NCBI RefSeq assembly: GCF_003003235.1
Contig: NZ_PVUE01000006.1
Coordinates: 124,001-188,000, forward strand
DNA from: Antricoccus suffuscus
GTDB taxonomy: Bacteria > Actinomycetota > Actinomycetes > Mycobacteriales > Antricoccaceae
Direction: 5' to 3'
DNA: 64,000 nucleotides
Shown here: positions 34,918 through 43,850 of the stretch, piece by piece
How positions within the stretch are numbered: the stretch's first letter is position 1
How the letters are laid out: each line of letters starts with the position of its first letter
Position numbers and translations under genes: made by a program
Notes under the pieces: generated by a model
Seen by the model: only the letters and a program-made list of their open reading frames with translations
Database searches by the model: none
What the model was told of the DNA's origin: nothing

Positions 34918-36531
34918 ATGGCCTGGGAGCCGATGCTTACCCGTGTCGATAACTACGACGACCTTTGGAAACAGATCGACTACTCGTCACTGCAGATCCC
35001 GAAGACGTTCAACATCGGCTCAGCGATCATTGACGGCCGCGATCCGGCCGCCCGCGCGATCACCGAGGTATACGGCGACCGGACCTCGAAAGACTTCAGT
35101 TGGGCGGACCTGACCGAACTGAGCAATCGCATCGCCAATGCGCTCCTTGCACGCGGCATCAAGCCCGGCGATATCGTCATGGTCATTAATCCGCAGTCGC
35201 TGCAGACAGCCGCCGCATTTACCGCTATCTGGCGGATGGGCGCCGTCGTACTACCCGTTTCGCACCTATTCGGGCCCGAGGCCTTGGACTACCGTTTCGA
35301 TAATTCTGGCGCCCGCGCGGTCATTACGTTCGCGTCGCATCGCGACCGCGTCGTCGAAGGCATCGGGGATCGCGACGTCGAGCTTCTGGTCATCGGCGCC
35401 GATGCCGACGACCAGAATTCGTTCGAGACCGCGATCGCCGACGCCGCACCGGGCTTCACCGCGGTAGAGACCGGCGCCGATGACGGCGCCTTCTTGATCT
35501 ACACCTCCGGCACCACCGGCAATCCGAAGGGCGCACTGCATCTGCATCGGCAGGTGTTCGGACAGATGCCGCCCATCGAGATGTGCTACGACTTCCTGCC
35601 GCAGCCAGGCGACGTGTTCTGGTCGGTCGCGGACTGGGCATGGATGGCCGGAATCATGTGCATCATGGTGCCGGCGCTGTTGTACGGCGTGCCGCTCGTC
35701 GTCGATCGCGAGGACGGATTCGACCCTGAGCGTTCGGCCTGGCTGATGCGCGAACACAAGGTCACCTTGACCCTGCTCCCAGCGACCGCCCTACGCGGAT
35801 TCCGCGCGTCAAGCGTCGAAGGCGGCGGATTCTCGCTGCGCGCCACCATGTCCGGCGGCGAACCGCTTGGCGCCGAGCTGCGCGGCTGGGCGCAAGAGTA
35901 CTTCGGCGGCGATATCAACGACGCCTACGGGCAGACCGAGATGAACGCCTTCTTCCTCCACAGTTCGCAAGTGTTTCCGACGAAGCCGGGTGCCGCGGGA
36001 CGGCCAGCACCCGGCAGCAAGGGAATGGTCGTCGACGACGATTTCAACCCGGTCATCAATCAGACTGGGCGCGTCGTCGTATGGCGACACAATCCCCTGG
36101 TCATGGCCGAATACTGGCGTAACCCAGAGGGAACCAGAGAAAAGTTCCACGGTGATTGGCTGATATCGGGCGATCTGGGTCGCATGGACGAGGACGGCTA
36201 CGTCTGGTTCGAGATGCGTGATGACGACGTCATCAACGCCTCGGGATACCGCATCGGTCCTACCGAGATCGAAAACTGCTTGTGCGCCAACGAGTCCGTC
36301 GCGCTCGCGGCTGTCATCGGCGTACCGGACGAGAGGCGTGGCGAGGCACCGAAAGCGTTCGTCGTCCTGCGCTCCGAGGTCGAGGCACGTCCCGAGCTCG
36401 AGCAAGAACTCCGCAACCACGTCCGTACCCGCCTTGCCGCACACGAGGTGCCGCGGGAGATTGTCTTCGTCGACGATCTTCCGCGCACCGCCACCGGCAA
36501 AATCATGCGGCGGGCGCTGCGCGGCACATAA
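34918..36531 (+). CDS. Acyl-CoA synthetase (AMP-forming, medium-chain/benzoate-CoA-ligase-like)
   Basis: A 537-residue ANL-superfamily ligase that activates a carboxylic acid to its CoA thioester through an acyl-adenylate. The P-loop-like motif is IYTSGTTGNPKGALHLHR (about 194). A5-like NDAYGQTEMNAFF, the A7/A8 hinge WLISGDLGRMDEDGYVWF and the catalytic lysine in RTATGKIMRRALRG at the C-terminus are all present. The sequence resembles medium-chain (ACSM-like) and aryl-CoA ligases more than acetyl-CoA synthetase. It starts with ATG after GAGGAG. The thioesterase gene follows after a repeat-rich spacer. Confidence 0.92.
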   Translation: MAWEPMLTRVDNYDDLWKQIDYSSLQIPKTFNIGSAIIDGRDPAARAITEVYGDRTSKDFSWADLTELSNRIANALLARGIKPGDIVMVINPQSLQTAAAFTAIWRMGAVVLPVSHLFGPEALDYRFDNSGARAVITFASHRDRVVEGIGDRDVELLVIGADADDQNSFETAIADAAPGFTAVETGADDGAFLIYTSGTTGNPKGALHLHRQVFGQMPPIEMCYDFLPQPGDVFWSVADWAWMAGIMCIMVPALLYGVPLVVDREDGFDPERSAWLMREHKVTLTLLPATALRGFRASSVEGGGFSLRATMSGGEPLGAELRGWAQEYFGGDINDAYGQTEMNAFFLHSSQVFPTKPGAAGRPAPGSKGMVVDDDFNPVINQTGRVVVWRHNPLVMAEYWRNPEGTREKFHGDWLISGDLGRMDEDGYVWFEMRDDDVINASGYRIGPTEIENCLCANESVALAAVIGVPDERRGEAPKAFVVLRSEVEARPELEQELRNHVRTRLAAHEVPREIVFVDDLPRTATGKIMRRALRGT

Positions 36532-36532
36532 G

Positions 36533-36606
36533 TGTCACCGGCACCCGGGAGACTGGCACCTGGGGCGCTGGCCCAGTGACACTGGCACCAGTGACATTGG
36601 CACCAC
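36533..36606. repeat. Short repeats and palindromes of the type TGACACTGGCACCAG
   Basis: The spacer between the ligase and thioesterase genes contains several close copies of a GTGACA(C/T)TGGCAC-like word. One pair is CAGTGACACTGGCAC next to CAGTGACATTGGCAC. It also contains the palindrome CACTGG-CA-CCAGTG and further related copies (GTGTCACCGGCACC, GACTGGCACC). It could fold as a transcript-end hairpin or be an extragenic repeat. Confidence 0.6.
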
Positions 36607-36721
36607 CACGGTCAAACCGTCGCGCCGGCGGCGTACGGTCATGCAGTGGTGGAGTGTCCCAACCCGGCTCGGCATGCCACCATTTCGACAACGCTCACGC
36701 ACGACAGGACTCTATTTCCCG

Positions 36722-37276
36722 ATGACCTCGCCCACTACCCCGGAACCGGCATCCCACACGCTCGATGACGACCTAGCCCGCCATATGTCGGGCTGGTCGA
36801 AGCGATTCGACAAGGACCACGACGACCAGTCGCCGCTCCCATCGCATCACCCGATGTGTCTCGGCTGCGGTCAGGACAATCCACACGGGCACCAGCTGGA
36901 AGTCCTCCGCGACGGCGACGGCGTACTCGCGCGCCACGTGTTCGATGCGCGCCACACCGGCGCACCGGGGATCGCGCACGGAGGGGCTGTGGCGACGGTC
37001 ATCGACGATCTTTTCGGTTTCGTGCTGTACTCCGTCGGCGAACCGGGAGTGACCCGCCACCTCGGGGTCGACTACCTAGCCCCAGTTCTGCTCGGTACGC
37101 CGTACGTGTTTCGCGCCCGCCTGGACCGCCGCGACGGACGCAAACTCTTCGTCAGCGCCGAGGGTACCGACGAGACCGGCCGGGTCGTGATGAAGGCCGA
37201 GGCGCTGTTCATCGTCGTCGGGCTGACTCACTTCAAGGACGTCAACGCACAGTCCAACCCACCGGTAGCGCCGTAG
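36722..37276 (+). CDS. PaaI/THEM4-like hotdog-fold thioesterase
   Basis: A 184-residue hotdog thioesterase. After a polar N-terminal region with HPMCLGCGQDNPHGHQLEV (the small Cys motif common in actinobacterial PaaI-like proteins) comes the active-site helix GIAHGGAVATVIDDLFGFV, where GGA and Asp are the usual catalytic elements. HLGVDYLAPVLLGTPYVFRA and GRVVMKAEALFIVV complete the fold. The ATG at 36722 is chosen because homology starts shortly after it; a long upstream frame runs antiparallel through the ligase gene and is not used. It probably hydrolyses a CoA thioester related to the ligase product. Confidence 0.85.
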   Translation: MTSPTTPEPASHTLDDDLARHMSGWSKRFDKDHDDQSPLPSHHPMCLGCGQDNPHGHQLEVLRDGDGVLARHVFDARHTGAPGIAHGGAVATVIDDLFGFVLYSVGEPGVTRHLGVDYLAPVLLGTPYVFRARLDRRDGRKLFVSAEGTDETGRVVMKAEALFIVVGLTHFKDVNAQSNPPVAP

Positions 37277-37298
37277 CTCATCCGCCCTCTATCGCTAA

Positions 37299-37338
37299 TG
37301 GGAGGATCGGTACCGGACTACCGGTACCGATCCTCCCA
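37299..37338. terminator. Strong bidirectional terminator hairpin (18-bp perfect stem)
   Basis: TGGGAGGATCGGTACCGG (37299-37316) pairs perfectly with its reverse complement (37321-37338) around the loop ACTA. It lies between the convergent thioesterase (+) and acyl-CoA dehydrogenase (-) genes. There is no long T-tract, as is common in actinomycetes. A second small hairpin, CCGTAGC-GTG-GCTACGG, lies at 37355-37371 and spans the dehydrogenase stop codon. Confidence 0.85.
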
Positions 37339-37365
37339 TCTATCCGCGAAATAGCCGTAGCGTGG

Positions 37366-38514
37366 CTACGGAGTAGTCAGACTCGCATATCGGGCTCGGT
37401 GAAAGTCCGCGGACCCGAACTCGCTCTCGATCGCCGTCAGCCGCCTGAAGTAGTGCCCGATCGCGAGCTCTTGGGTCATCCCCATGCCGCCGTGCAGCTG
37501 GACGGCGTTCTGACCTATAAACCGCGCCGCCTGACTGACGGTGGCCTTCGCAGCGGACACCGCACGCCCGCGGACCGCACGGTCATCGCCAAGATGCAGG
37601 ATCGCAAGATAGGCAGCGGACACCGCGCGTTCCAACTCGATGTGCATGTCGACCATGCGGTGTTGCAGCACTTGGAACGTGCCGATCGGCTGACCGAACT
37701 GCCGCCGCTCCTTGGCGTACTGGACCGTGTCGGCGACGACCTTGCGCATGAGACCGACGGCTTCCGCGCAGACAGCCGCAGTCCCCTCGTCGAGCATCGG
37801 CTCGATAACCGACCACGCCTCATCGACCTCACCGATCAACGCGTCGGCCGGGAGCCGGACGTCGCTCAAGTCGATGTCTGCGGCATGCCGATCGTCGATG
37901 GTCCGGTAGCTGTGCACGCTCATTCCCGCGGGCGCGTTGGCGGCGTCGAACTCCAGCAGGAATAGGGAAAGTCCGCCGGTCGCGCGCCGGTCACCGGACG
38001 TGCGCGCGCAGATGACCAGATGGGTCGCCAACGGCGCATCAAGCACCAGCGTCTTTGCGCCACTGAGCACCCAGCCGTCTCCATCCCGGACAGCCGTCGT
38101 CGTCACATCGTGACCAGACGGATAGGAATCCGGCTCCGCAGCGGCATAAGCGACCCGGACCCGTCCGGACGCGATTCCCTCTAGCACGGCGTCTGCCGCC
38201 GATCCCCCGGCCCGCCGCAACAGCCCCGCCCCAACCACAACCGTCCCAACGAACGGCTCTACAACGAGCGCCCGGCCGAGCTCTTCGGCGATCACCATCA
38301 GTTCTTCGGCGCCACCGTCGAGACCTCCGGCGTACGCCGGCAACGTCGCGCCCAGGATACCGATCTCATCGGCGAACGCCTGCCATATCTCCGGCTGCCA
38401 GCCGACCCCCGATCGAGCCGCTCGCCGACTGGCGTCGAGGTCGTATCGCTTCGACAGAAACGACGAGACCGTTTTGCGCAGCGATTCCTGTTCGGAAGTA
38501 AGAGAGAAGTCCAT
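37366..38514 (-). CDS. Acyl-CoA dehydrogenase (pair member 1)
   Basis: A 382-residue acyl-CoA dehydrogenase. It opens MDFSLTSEQESLRKTVSSFL. The middle domain is DGDGWVLSGAKTLVLDAPLA, and the C-terminal helical part has YAKERRQFGQPIGTFQVLQH and QLHGGMGMTQELAIGHYFRR. It is immediately followed upstream by a second, different acyl-CoA dehydrogenase gene (their junction is 1 base). Such pairs in actinomycetes commonly form alpha2beta2 enzymes acting on sterol side-chain or other bulky CoA esters, as with ChsE1-ChsE2. The substrate here is not known. Confidence 0.9.
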   Translation of the reverse strand: MDFSLTSEQESLRKTVSSFLSKRYDLDASRRAARSGVGWQPEIWQAFADEIGILGATLPAYAGGLDGGAEELMVIAEELGRALVVEPFVGTVVVGAGLLRRAGGSAADAVLEGIASGRVRVAYAAAEPDSYPSGHDVTTTAVRDGDGWVLSGAKTLVLDAPLATHLVICARTSGDRRATGGLSLFLLEFDAANAPAGMSVHSYRTIDDRHAADIDLSDVRLPADALIGEVDEAWSVIEPMLDEGTAAVCAEAVGLMRKVVADTVQYAKERRQFGQPIGTFQVLQHRMVDMHIELERAVSAAYLAILHLGDDRAVRGRAVSAAKATVSQAARFIGQNAVQLHGGMGMTQELAIGHYFRRLTAIESEFGSADFHRARYASLTTP

Positions 38515-39744
38515 CTATAGCCCCAATGCAGCTTTGGCGAGAATGTTTCGCTGGATCTCGTTGCTGCCGGCATAGATCGAACCGGCGCGGTCGTTGAAGT
38601 AATGCAGCGCGGCAACGGCCTGCCACGGATCCCCACTGACATAACCGTCGCTGGGCGCGGCAAACTCGTCGACCGGACCGCCGGGCATCGTGGCATGCGG
38701 CTGATACGCATGTCCCTGCGGTCCGGCCGCCTCAAGCGTGAGTGTGGTGATGTCCTGGCTGAGCTCGGTCGCGAGGATCTTGAGCATCGAGGATGCGGGA
38801 CCGGGATTCTTCCCCTCAGACAGCACGGCCAGGGTCCGATATTCCACGACTTCGAGTACGTCACAGCGGATCCGCAGATCCGCGAGCTTGACTGCGAACA
38901 TCGGATCATCGATGAGCCGTCCGGTCGGACCTGGCTGGGTGCTCGCGACGTCTGCGAGCCGGTCGAGCATCACCTGCAAGCGCGGTGATGACGCCCCACC
39001 GCCACGCTCGAACTCGAGCAGGTATTTCGCGACGGTCCACCCGTCGTCGATCTCGCCGATTACATTCTTCTTCGGCACTCGTACGTTGTCGAAGAAGACC
39101 TGGTTTTGGACCTCCTCACCCGACGTCATGACAAGCGGGCGCACCTCAATTCCCGGCGCGGTCATGTCAAGCAGGAGAAACGTAATCCCCTGCTGCTTCT
39201 TGTCATGTTTCGAGGTGCGGACCAGCGCGAACATCCAGTTGGCCTCGCCCGCATGCGTGGTCCAGATCTTGCTGCCTGTGCACAGCAAATCGTCGCCATC
39301 GTCGACGGCAGCCATGGTCAGCGAGGCGAGATCTGAACCCGACTCCGGTTCGGAGTATCCCTGGCAGAAGAACACCTCGCCAGTCAGAATCCTCGGCAAG
39401 AAAAAGTCTTTCTGCGCGGCGGTGCCGAACTTCATGATGGCGTGCGAGACCATCCGGATACCCATCGGCGACAGAGTCGGCGCACCCGCGAGCGTGGCCT
39501 CACGGCTAAAGATGTAGTGCTGAGACGCGCTCCAATCGCACCCGCCGTGCTCTACCGCCCAGGCGGGAGCGGCCCAACCGCGCTGACGGAGGATCTCCTG
39601 CCACTGCATGCTGGCGTGGTGGTCGGGATAGACGCTCGTCGCGAGCCTCCCCGCGCGCCGCAGATCGTCAGTGAGGTTGGCGTCGAGAAAAGCACGCACC
39701 TCGTCGCGGAATGCCTCGTCGGCTGGCGAATACTGTAGATCCAT
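38515..39744 (-). CDS. Acyl-CoA dehydrogenase (pair member 2)
   Basis: A 409-residue acyl-CoA dehydrogenase of the longer type. It contains CDWSASQHYIFSREATLAGA, the FAD-domain sequence FFCQGYSEPESGSDLASLT, KIWTTHAGEANWMFALVRT and the C-terminal RAGSIYAGSNEIQRNILAKA. I start at the ATG at 39744; a GTG four codons upstream is a close alternative, because the GGGTGAG and GTGAGGG sites fit either. It is the first gene of the pair. With the ligase and thioesterase nearby it suggests beta-oxidation of an unusual acid. Confidence 0.9.
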   Translation of the reverse strand: MDLQYSPADEAFRDEVRAFLDANLTDDLRRAGRLATSVYPDHHASMQWQEILRQRGWAAPAWAVEHGGCDWSASQHYIFSREATLAGAPTLSPMGIRMVSHAIMKFGTAAQKDFFLPRILTGEVFFCQGYSEPESGSDLASLTMAAVDDGDDLLCTGSKIWTTHAGEANWMFALVRTSKHDKKQQGITFLLLDMTAPGIEVRPLVMTSGEEVQNQVFFDNVRVPKKNVIGEIDDGWTVAKYLLEFERGGGASSPRLQVMLDRLADVASTQPGPTGRLIDDPMFAVKLADLRIRCDVLEVVEYRTLAVLSEGKNPGPASSMLKILATELSQDITTLTLEAAGPQGHAYQPHATMPGGPVDEFAAPSDGYVSGDPWQAVAALHYFNDRAGSIYAGSNEIQRNILAKAALGL

Positions 39745-39826
39745 ACCCTCACTCACCCTTGAGTCGTCTGCCCTGACCTGAAACTAACCCACCGACTCAA
39801 GCCCTCGTGACACCGGGCGGTGGTGA

Positions 39827-40786
39827 CTAGCCAAGCCGGCCGCGGACGTCGGCGGCGCGGACGTAGTCGACGAGCTGGTCCCAGCCGACGATGCCGGCGT
39901 CCGAGCCAAGCCCCGTCGCGGTCAGGCTGCCGGCGGCGGTCGCGAGCTGCAGACGCTCCGGGACGTCCACACCGCGGAGCGCGCCCATGAGGTACGCCGC
40001 GCAGAAGGCATCGCCGCAGCCGGTGGTGTCCAATACCTCGACCGGATATACCGGCGTACGACGTCGCTCCACGCCGCTGCCGTAGAGCGATCCGTCCGGA
40101 CCAAGCGTGAGGATGACCGACGCGGCCCCATGATTGAGCAGAGCTAAAAGCACTGCCTCAGGATCGACGGCATTTACCAGAGACTGGGCTTGCTCGAGAT
40201 TCGGCATGAACACATCGACGTATGGCAGCAGGTCCAGGATGTCGGAGCGATTGTCGGCGGGCCGGCCGGACTGAACGTCCATCGACACGAACACGCCTGC
40301 CGACTTCGCCGCTTTCAGCACGCCAACTAGTTCGGTGGTCTCGAGATTCCGCATGGCATCGACGCCACCGAGGTGTAGTCCGTCGATCCCCTCCCAGGCA
40401 GGGAACGTGAGGTCGCTGACCCGCACAAGACCGTTGATCCCAGGTACATGTAGCGCGGGGCGGTCCCCGTTCGGCCGGATCGGCAGCATTGACGCGGAGG
40501 TCTGCGCACCGTCCAACACCTTGAGGAGCGAGGAGTCGATCCCCTCGTCGGCGAGCAATCCAGCCAACACGGTGCCGATCACATCGGTGCTACGTGCCCC
40601 GACGCCGTATACCTTGGCCCCGAGTCGCGCCAGATCGACCGCCGTACCGGCACCGGAGCCAGCGGCGGTGATCCGGATCTGCTCGATCCGCACGCTTGCC
40701 TGACCCTGCGGGATGTCGCCGACCGGGCGACCAAGGATATCTACGAGAAACGTCCCAATAACGGCGACTGTTGGCTGAGCGCTCAT
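39827..40786 (-). CDS. PfkB family carbohydrate kinase
   Basis: A 319-residue ribokinase-family sugar kinase. It has the N-terminal VAVIGTFLVDILGRPVGDIP, the glycine-rich RITAAGSGAGTAVDLARLGA, the anion-hole and catalytic motif DTTGCGDAFCAAYLMGAL near the C-terminus (GxGD, with catalytic Asp), and LTLGPDGSLY. It phosphorylates a sugar or nucleoside hydroxyl. Its start overlaps the aldolase stop (ATGA). The kinase and the class II aldolase downstream of it in pathway logic would turn a keto- or deoxy-sugar into DHAP plus an aldehyde. Confidence 0.91.
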   Translation of the reverse strand: MSAQPTVAVIGTFLVDILGRPVGDIPQGQASVRIEQIRITAAGSGAGTAVDLARLGAKVYGVGARSTDVIGTVLAGLLADEGIDSSLLKVLDGAQTSASMLPIRPNGDRPALHVPGINGLVRVSDLTFPAWEGIDGLHLGGVDAMRNLETTELVGVLKAAKSAGVFVSMDVQSGRPADNRSDILDLLPYVDVFMPNLEQAQSLVNAVDPEAVLLALLNHGAASVILTLGPDGSLYGSGVERRRTPVYPVEVLDTTGCGDAFCAAYLMGALRGVDVPERLQLATAAGSLTATGLGSDAGIVGWDQLVDYVRAADVRGRLG

Positions 40787-41424
40787 GCTTCGTACGCCAG
40801 CCGTGCGCCCTGGTCTCGCACGGCCTGCAATTCTGCCGCACTCAGAATGCGCGGCGTGCCGGCGACACTGGCATGCCAGTAGATCTCGGCCAGCCACTCC
40901 AATTTTACCGTCCGGTCCAATGCCTGCGCGAGGACCGATCCGTAGGTAACCGCGCCATGGTTGCGAAGGAGGATCCCCTGCCGATCAACGAAAGCCGCCG
41001 CGGCGGCCGCGGCGAGCTCGCGCGAGCCAAAGACTTCAAACGGCACTACGCGGACCGGACCACCGAGGACGTTGATCGTGTAGTGGATTGCGGGAAGTTC
41101 GTCGGCGATTGTCCCCACCGCAACGGCGTACTTCGAATGGGTATGGATGATCGCCTGCGCATCCGAGCACCGGTAGGTCGTCAGATGCAAAGGCACCTAT
41201 GAGGTCGGTCGGCGGCGGCCGCTCAGCACGTTACCTTCTAGGTCGATGACTACGAGGTCGTCGGGGGTGATGCTTCGGTAATCCAGTCCGCTCGGCGTCA
41301 CGATAACCTCGTCACCGATCCGGACACTGAGGTTGCCGGACGTGCCGACGTTAAGGCCAGACTCGTGCAGGCTGATACCGGTCCGGATGATCGCGTCGCG
41401 CGCGCGTTCCATTTCGAGGGTCAT
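40783..41424 (-). pseudogene. Class II aldolase (FucA-like) interrupted by an in-frame amber codon
   Basis: The whole locus encodes a ~213-residue L-fuculose-phosphate-aldolase-like protein, the normal family length (about 215). It has GLNVGTSGNLSVRIGDEVIV, then RRRPTS, a TAG at 41197-41199, and in the same frame VPLHLTTYR, AIIHTHSKYA (metal His94 and His96), LLRNHGAV and LAEIYWHA. The TAG is codon 76, aligned with catalytic Glu73 of E. coli FucA (SSEW). A single GAG-to-TAG change would explain it. Without suppression only a 75-residue fragment is made, and the downstream GTG has no ribosome-binding site. Neighbouring genes overlap it on the kinase side. Confidence 0.8.
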
Positions 41425-41461
41425 GCGTTGCCTCCTAATCGCACCGCGCGAAGCCCGCAGC

Positions 41462-43717
41462 TCACTTCTCGACGTTGCGGTGCAGAAAGTCTCGAAGGAC
41501 GTTCTCAGTCATCCGCGCCACGTTGTTGTCAAAATTGTTGTAGGCGAGACTGCCGGCCCAGGTGATGGATCCAACCGAGAAGACGGCGCCACCGGCCGGC
41601 GTCTGAAGGAAGGTGATATCCGAGCGCACCTTTGGGTTGTTCTCGCCGGTGATCATCGGTGTCGGCAGTCGCATCTCTTCTGTAGCCAGCAAGTAGTACT
41701 TCGAGTGAGGCTCAGACGTGGCTACGGTGAGCGCATGTCGCGGCGTACCGAGGGCCGGATCTGCACGGTCAAGCTCGTCACCGGAGGCACCGCCCATAAC
41801 AAGACCGAAATCGCCGATCAGCTCGTCATCGATCCCGTTGAAGATGAACTTCGCGCGGGGATCCATCGCATGCTCTGTGCGCGCAAAACCCGGCGCCTTG
41901 GTGTCCCAGCCCTGACTGGTCATCCCGATACCGACGAGCTTGTTGGGGCTGCGCCCGCGGTAGCGCCACAGGCTGCCCATTTCACCGCTCTGGCTGTGGT
42001 ACAGCTCGCCGGGGTCACTTTCCCAGCTGCGGATCGCGGACGTGCCGCGGCGAATCTCGATCAGGTGCGGCCGGTCCTTCGATGCGCTGGTGACCCAGTA
42101 GAACCCGTTTGCACCGAGATACATAATGCTTCCGCCGGCGGCCTTGTACTCCTCCGCCGCGTCGAGCATCCGTGAGCTCCAATACTCCGGATGGCTGCCG
42201 GTGATAAGTACCGTGTAGTCCTTAATCTCGTCGTATCCGCGCGCGTGCAGGCCGTGATCGGTGAGGACGTCGTAACCAGCCCCAAGCGAATCGAGCCAGG
42301 TCGTCAACGCCAGATCTGCGGCGAAATGCCGTGGGGCGTCTTGGATCGCGCTGCGATGATCATTGCGCATGGTCAAGACGGGCCGCAGGTGGGAGGAATA
42401 GCAGACGCCGGAACCGTCTGTGTGCAGGTCATATGTTGATGATCCGTACTCCAGATGCTGGCGGACCTGCCTTTCCCTCTCGCAAAGGACAACCGTTCGG
42501 TTGGTGAGCCCGGACCCTTCGTAATCGACCTCGTCGGCGAGCCGGCCGTTCGCGTAGGCCAAATAGGTAAATGTCGGGGTCAAAAACGCGACCTTGGCGC
42601 GCGGCGCACCCACGGCCGGTACGACGAAAACCGGTATGTGGTCTTCGGCGCCGTCACAGGACAGCGTGACCGCATACATGCCGGATGACAGGTCCGCAGG
42701 CAGCGACACAACTGCGCTGCATTCCCACGAAGCATCCTCCAGATCATCATCGTGGAAGTAGACCGCACGATAGTTGACCGCATCGAAGTTGAAGTCCAGG
42801 CAGTCGCCCTTCCACCGGTATCCCGTCACCGCGCGCATCGGAGCATTGACGAACTCGCCGTGATATCCGTGGCCCGATGCGTCGGCGAAGGTCACGCCCG
42901 CAGGATCGGCCCCGAGATTCCAGCGCGCGATCACCGATCCCTCGTCGTCGATGTCGGTATGCGGCAGCCGTTGTGCGGCGAGTGACGGCTCGACGCTTCC
43001 CACGCGCAGGAGCGGTGTGTCGATTTTTCCGTTGTAGAAACCGTCGGCGTTGACTCGTCGAAGGCCGTCGGCCGACCGACGCCCTGCCAGGGTCATAGCC
43101 AGCTCGGTAGGCAGCATGACCGCATGGTCTAACGGCACCGTTGCGTCGACTTGCGCATCACCGGGCACCGGCGAGTCGATCGGCAGTGTGGTCGCTCGGA
43201 GCGTACCGGTCTTCGCATCAAGGGTCGCCTCGACGAGGTACCAATAGCGGCTGTGCAGCTGACCGGCAGTGACGATCGTCCGGTCGTCGCCTGAGGCGCC
43301 GGCGACGGCGCGCAGCCATCCCTCCGGCGACAACTCGAGTGCGAACATAAGCCCCTCGGCCGTAAGTTCGATGACGGTCTGGCTGCGGCCCAGATCCGCC
43401 AAGGTCGGCCAGATTACGGCGCTGATCGTCAACGTGTCGGTGCCCGCCGGGGTCACTATCGCGTCTACCCAACCGTAGGACCCGGCTCGACAATGTTGCA
43501 CCTTGCCTGCCAGGATCTGTTCATCGACTCCACCGACGGGCTCGAGCGCGTGACTAAGCTCGTCGGTCCCGCCACTCGCACTTGCCTTAGCCAGTCCCAA
43601 TCGAAACTGGTTGGCCGTAGTCGAGACCATGACTCGCACGTCCGTCCCGGGCGGGGCCTCGAGTACCGAGCAATAGCCGCTTATTTCAGCTGTCACGGAG
43701 TTTCCGCTGGTGGACAT
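41462..43717 (-). CDS. N,N-dimethylformamidase large-subunit-like protein
   Basis: A 751-residue protein of the DMFase beta-subunit family. Known members hydrolyse N,N-dimethylformamide to dimethylamine and formate, with a mononuclear iron held by Tyr and Glu residues. The conserved parts visible are YLAYANGRLADEVDYEGSGL, LRPVLTMRNDH, GYDVLTDHGLHARGYDEIKD, VLITGSHPEYWSSRMLDAAE and GGSIMYLGANGFYWVTS. The N-terminal half (1-400) is a concanavalin-like/beta region. No small alpha subunit gene is adjacent. The ATG at 43717 has AGAGGA nine bases upstream. It is downstream of the oxidoreductase gene on the same strand. The substrate may be another amide. Confidence 0.85.
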   Translation of the reverse strand: MSTSGNSVTAEISGYCSVLEAPPGTDVRVMVSTTANQFRLGLAKASASGGTDELSHALEPVGGVDEQILAGKVQHCRAGSYGWVDAIVTPAGTDTLTISAVIWPTLADLGRSQTVIELTAEGLMFALELSPEGWLRAVAGASGDDRTIVTAGQLHSRYWYLVEATLDAKTGTLRATTLPIDSPVPGDAQVDATVPLDHAVMLPTELAMTLAGRRSADGLRRVNADGFYNGKIDTPLLRVGSVEPSLAAQRLPHTDIDDEGSVIARWNLGADPAGVTFADASGHGYHGEFVNAPMRAVTGYRWKGDCLDFNFDAVNYRAVYFHDDDLEDASWECSAVVSLPADLSSGMYAVTLSCDGAEDHIPVFVVPAVGAPRAKVAFLTPTFTYLAYANGRLADEVDYEGSGLTNRTVVLCERERQVRQHLEYGSSTYDLHTDGSGVCYSSHLRPVLTMRNDHRSAIQDAPRHFAADLALTTWLDSLGAGYDVLTDHGLHARGYDEIKDYTVLITGSHPEYWSSRMLDAAEEYKAAGGSIMYLGANGFYWVTSASKDRPHLIEIRRGTSAIRSWESDPGELYHSQSGEMGSLWRYRGRSPNKLVGIGMTSQGWDTKAPGFARTEHAMDPRAKFIFNGIDDELIGDFGLVMGGASGDELDRADPALGTPRHALTVATSEPHSKYYLLATEEMRLPTPMITGENNPKVRSDITFLQTPAGGAVFSVGSITWAGSLAYNNFDNNVARMTENVLRDFLHRNVEK

Positions 43718-43760
43718 ACTGATCATTCCTCTATCTCTCAATTATGGTTGGCAAGTTTTT

Positions 43761-43768
43761 TATTTCGG
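43761..43768. promoter_or_regulatory. TATTTCGG motif upstream of the dimethylformamidase-like gene
   Basis: TATTTCGGAC lies about 44 bases before the start of the minus-strand gene at 43717. The same word recurs in two other promoter regions of this cluster (45130 and 49152), which suggests a shared regulator site. Confidence 0.35.
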
Positions 43769-43850
43769 ACGTCTGATCACTGCCTTCGACGTACTTTAGG
43801 GCGCCCTTGACGATCGGTCAATGATCTTTCATGGCGATGCGCGCCAACCG

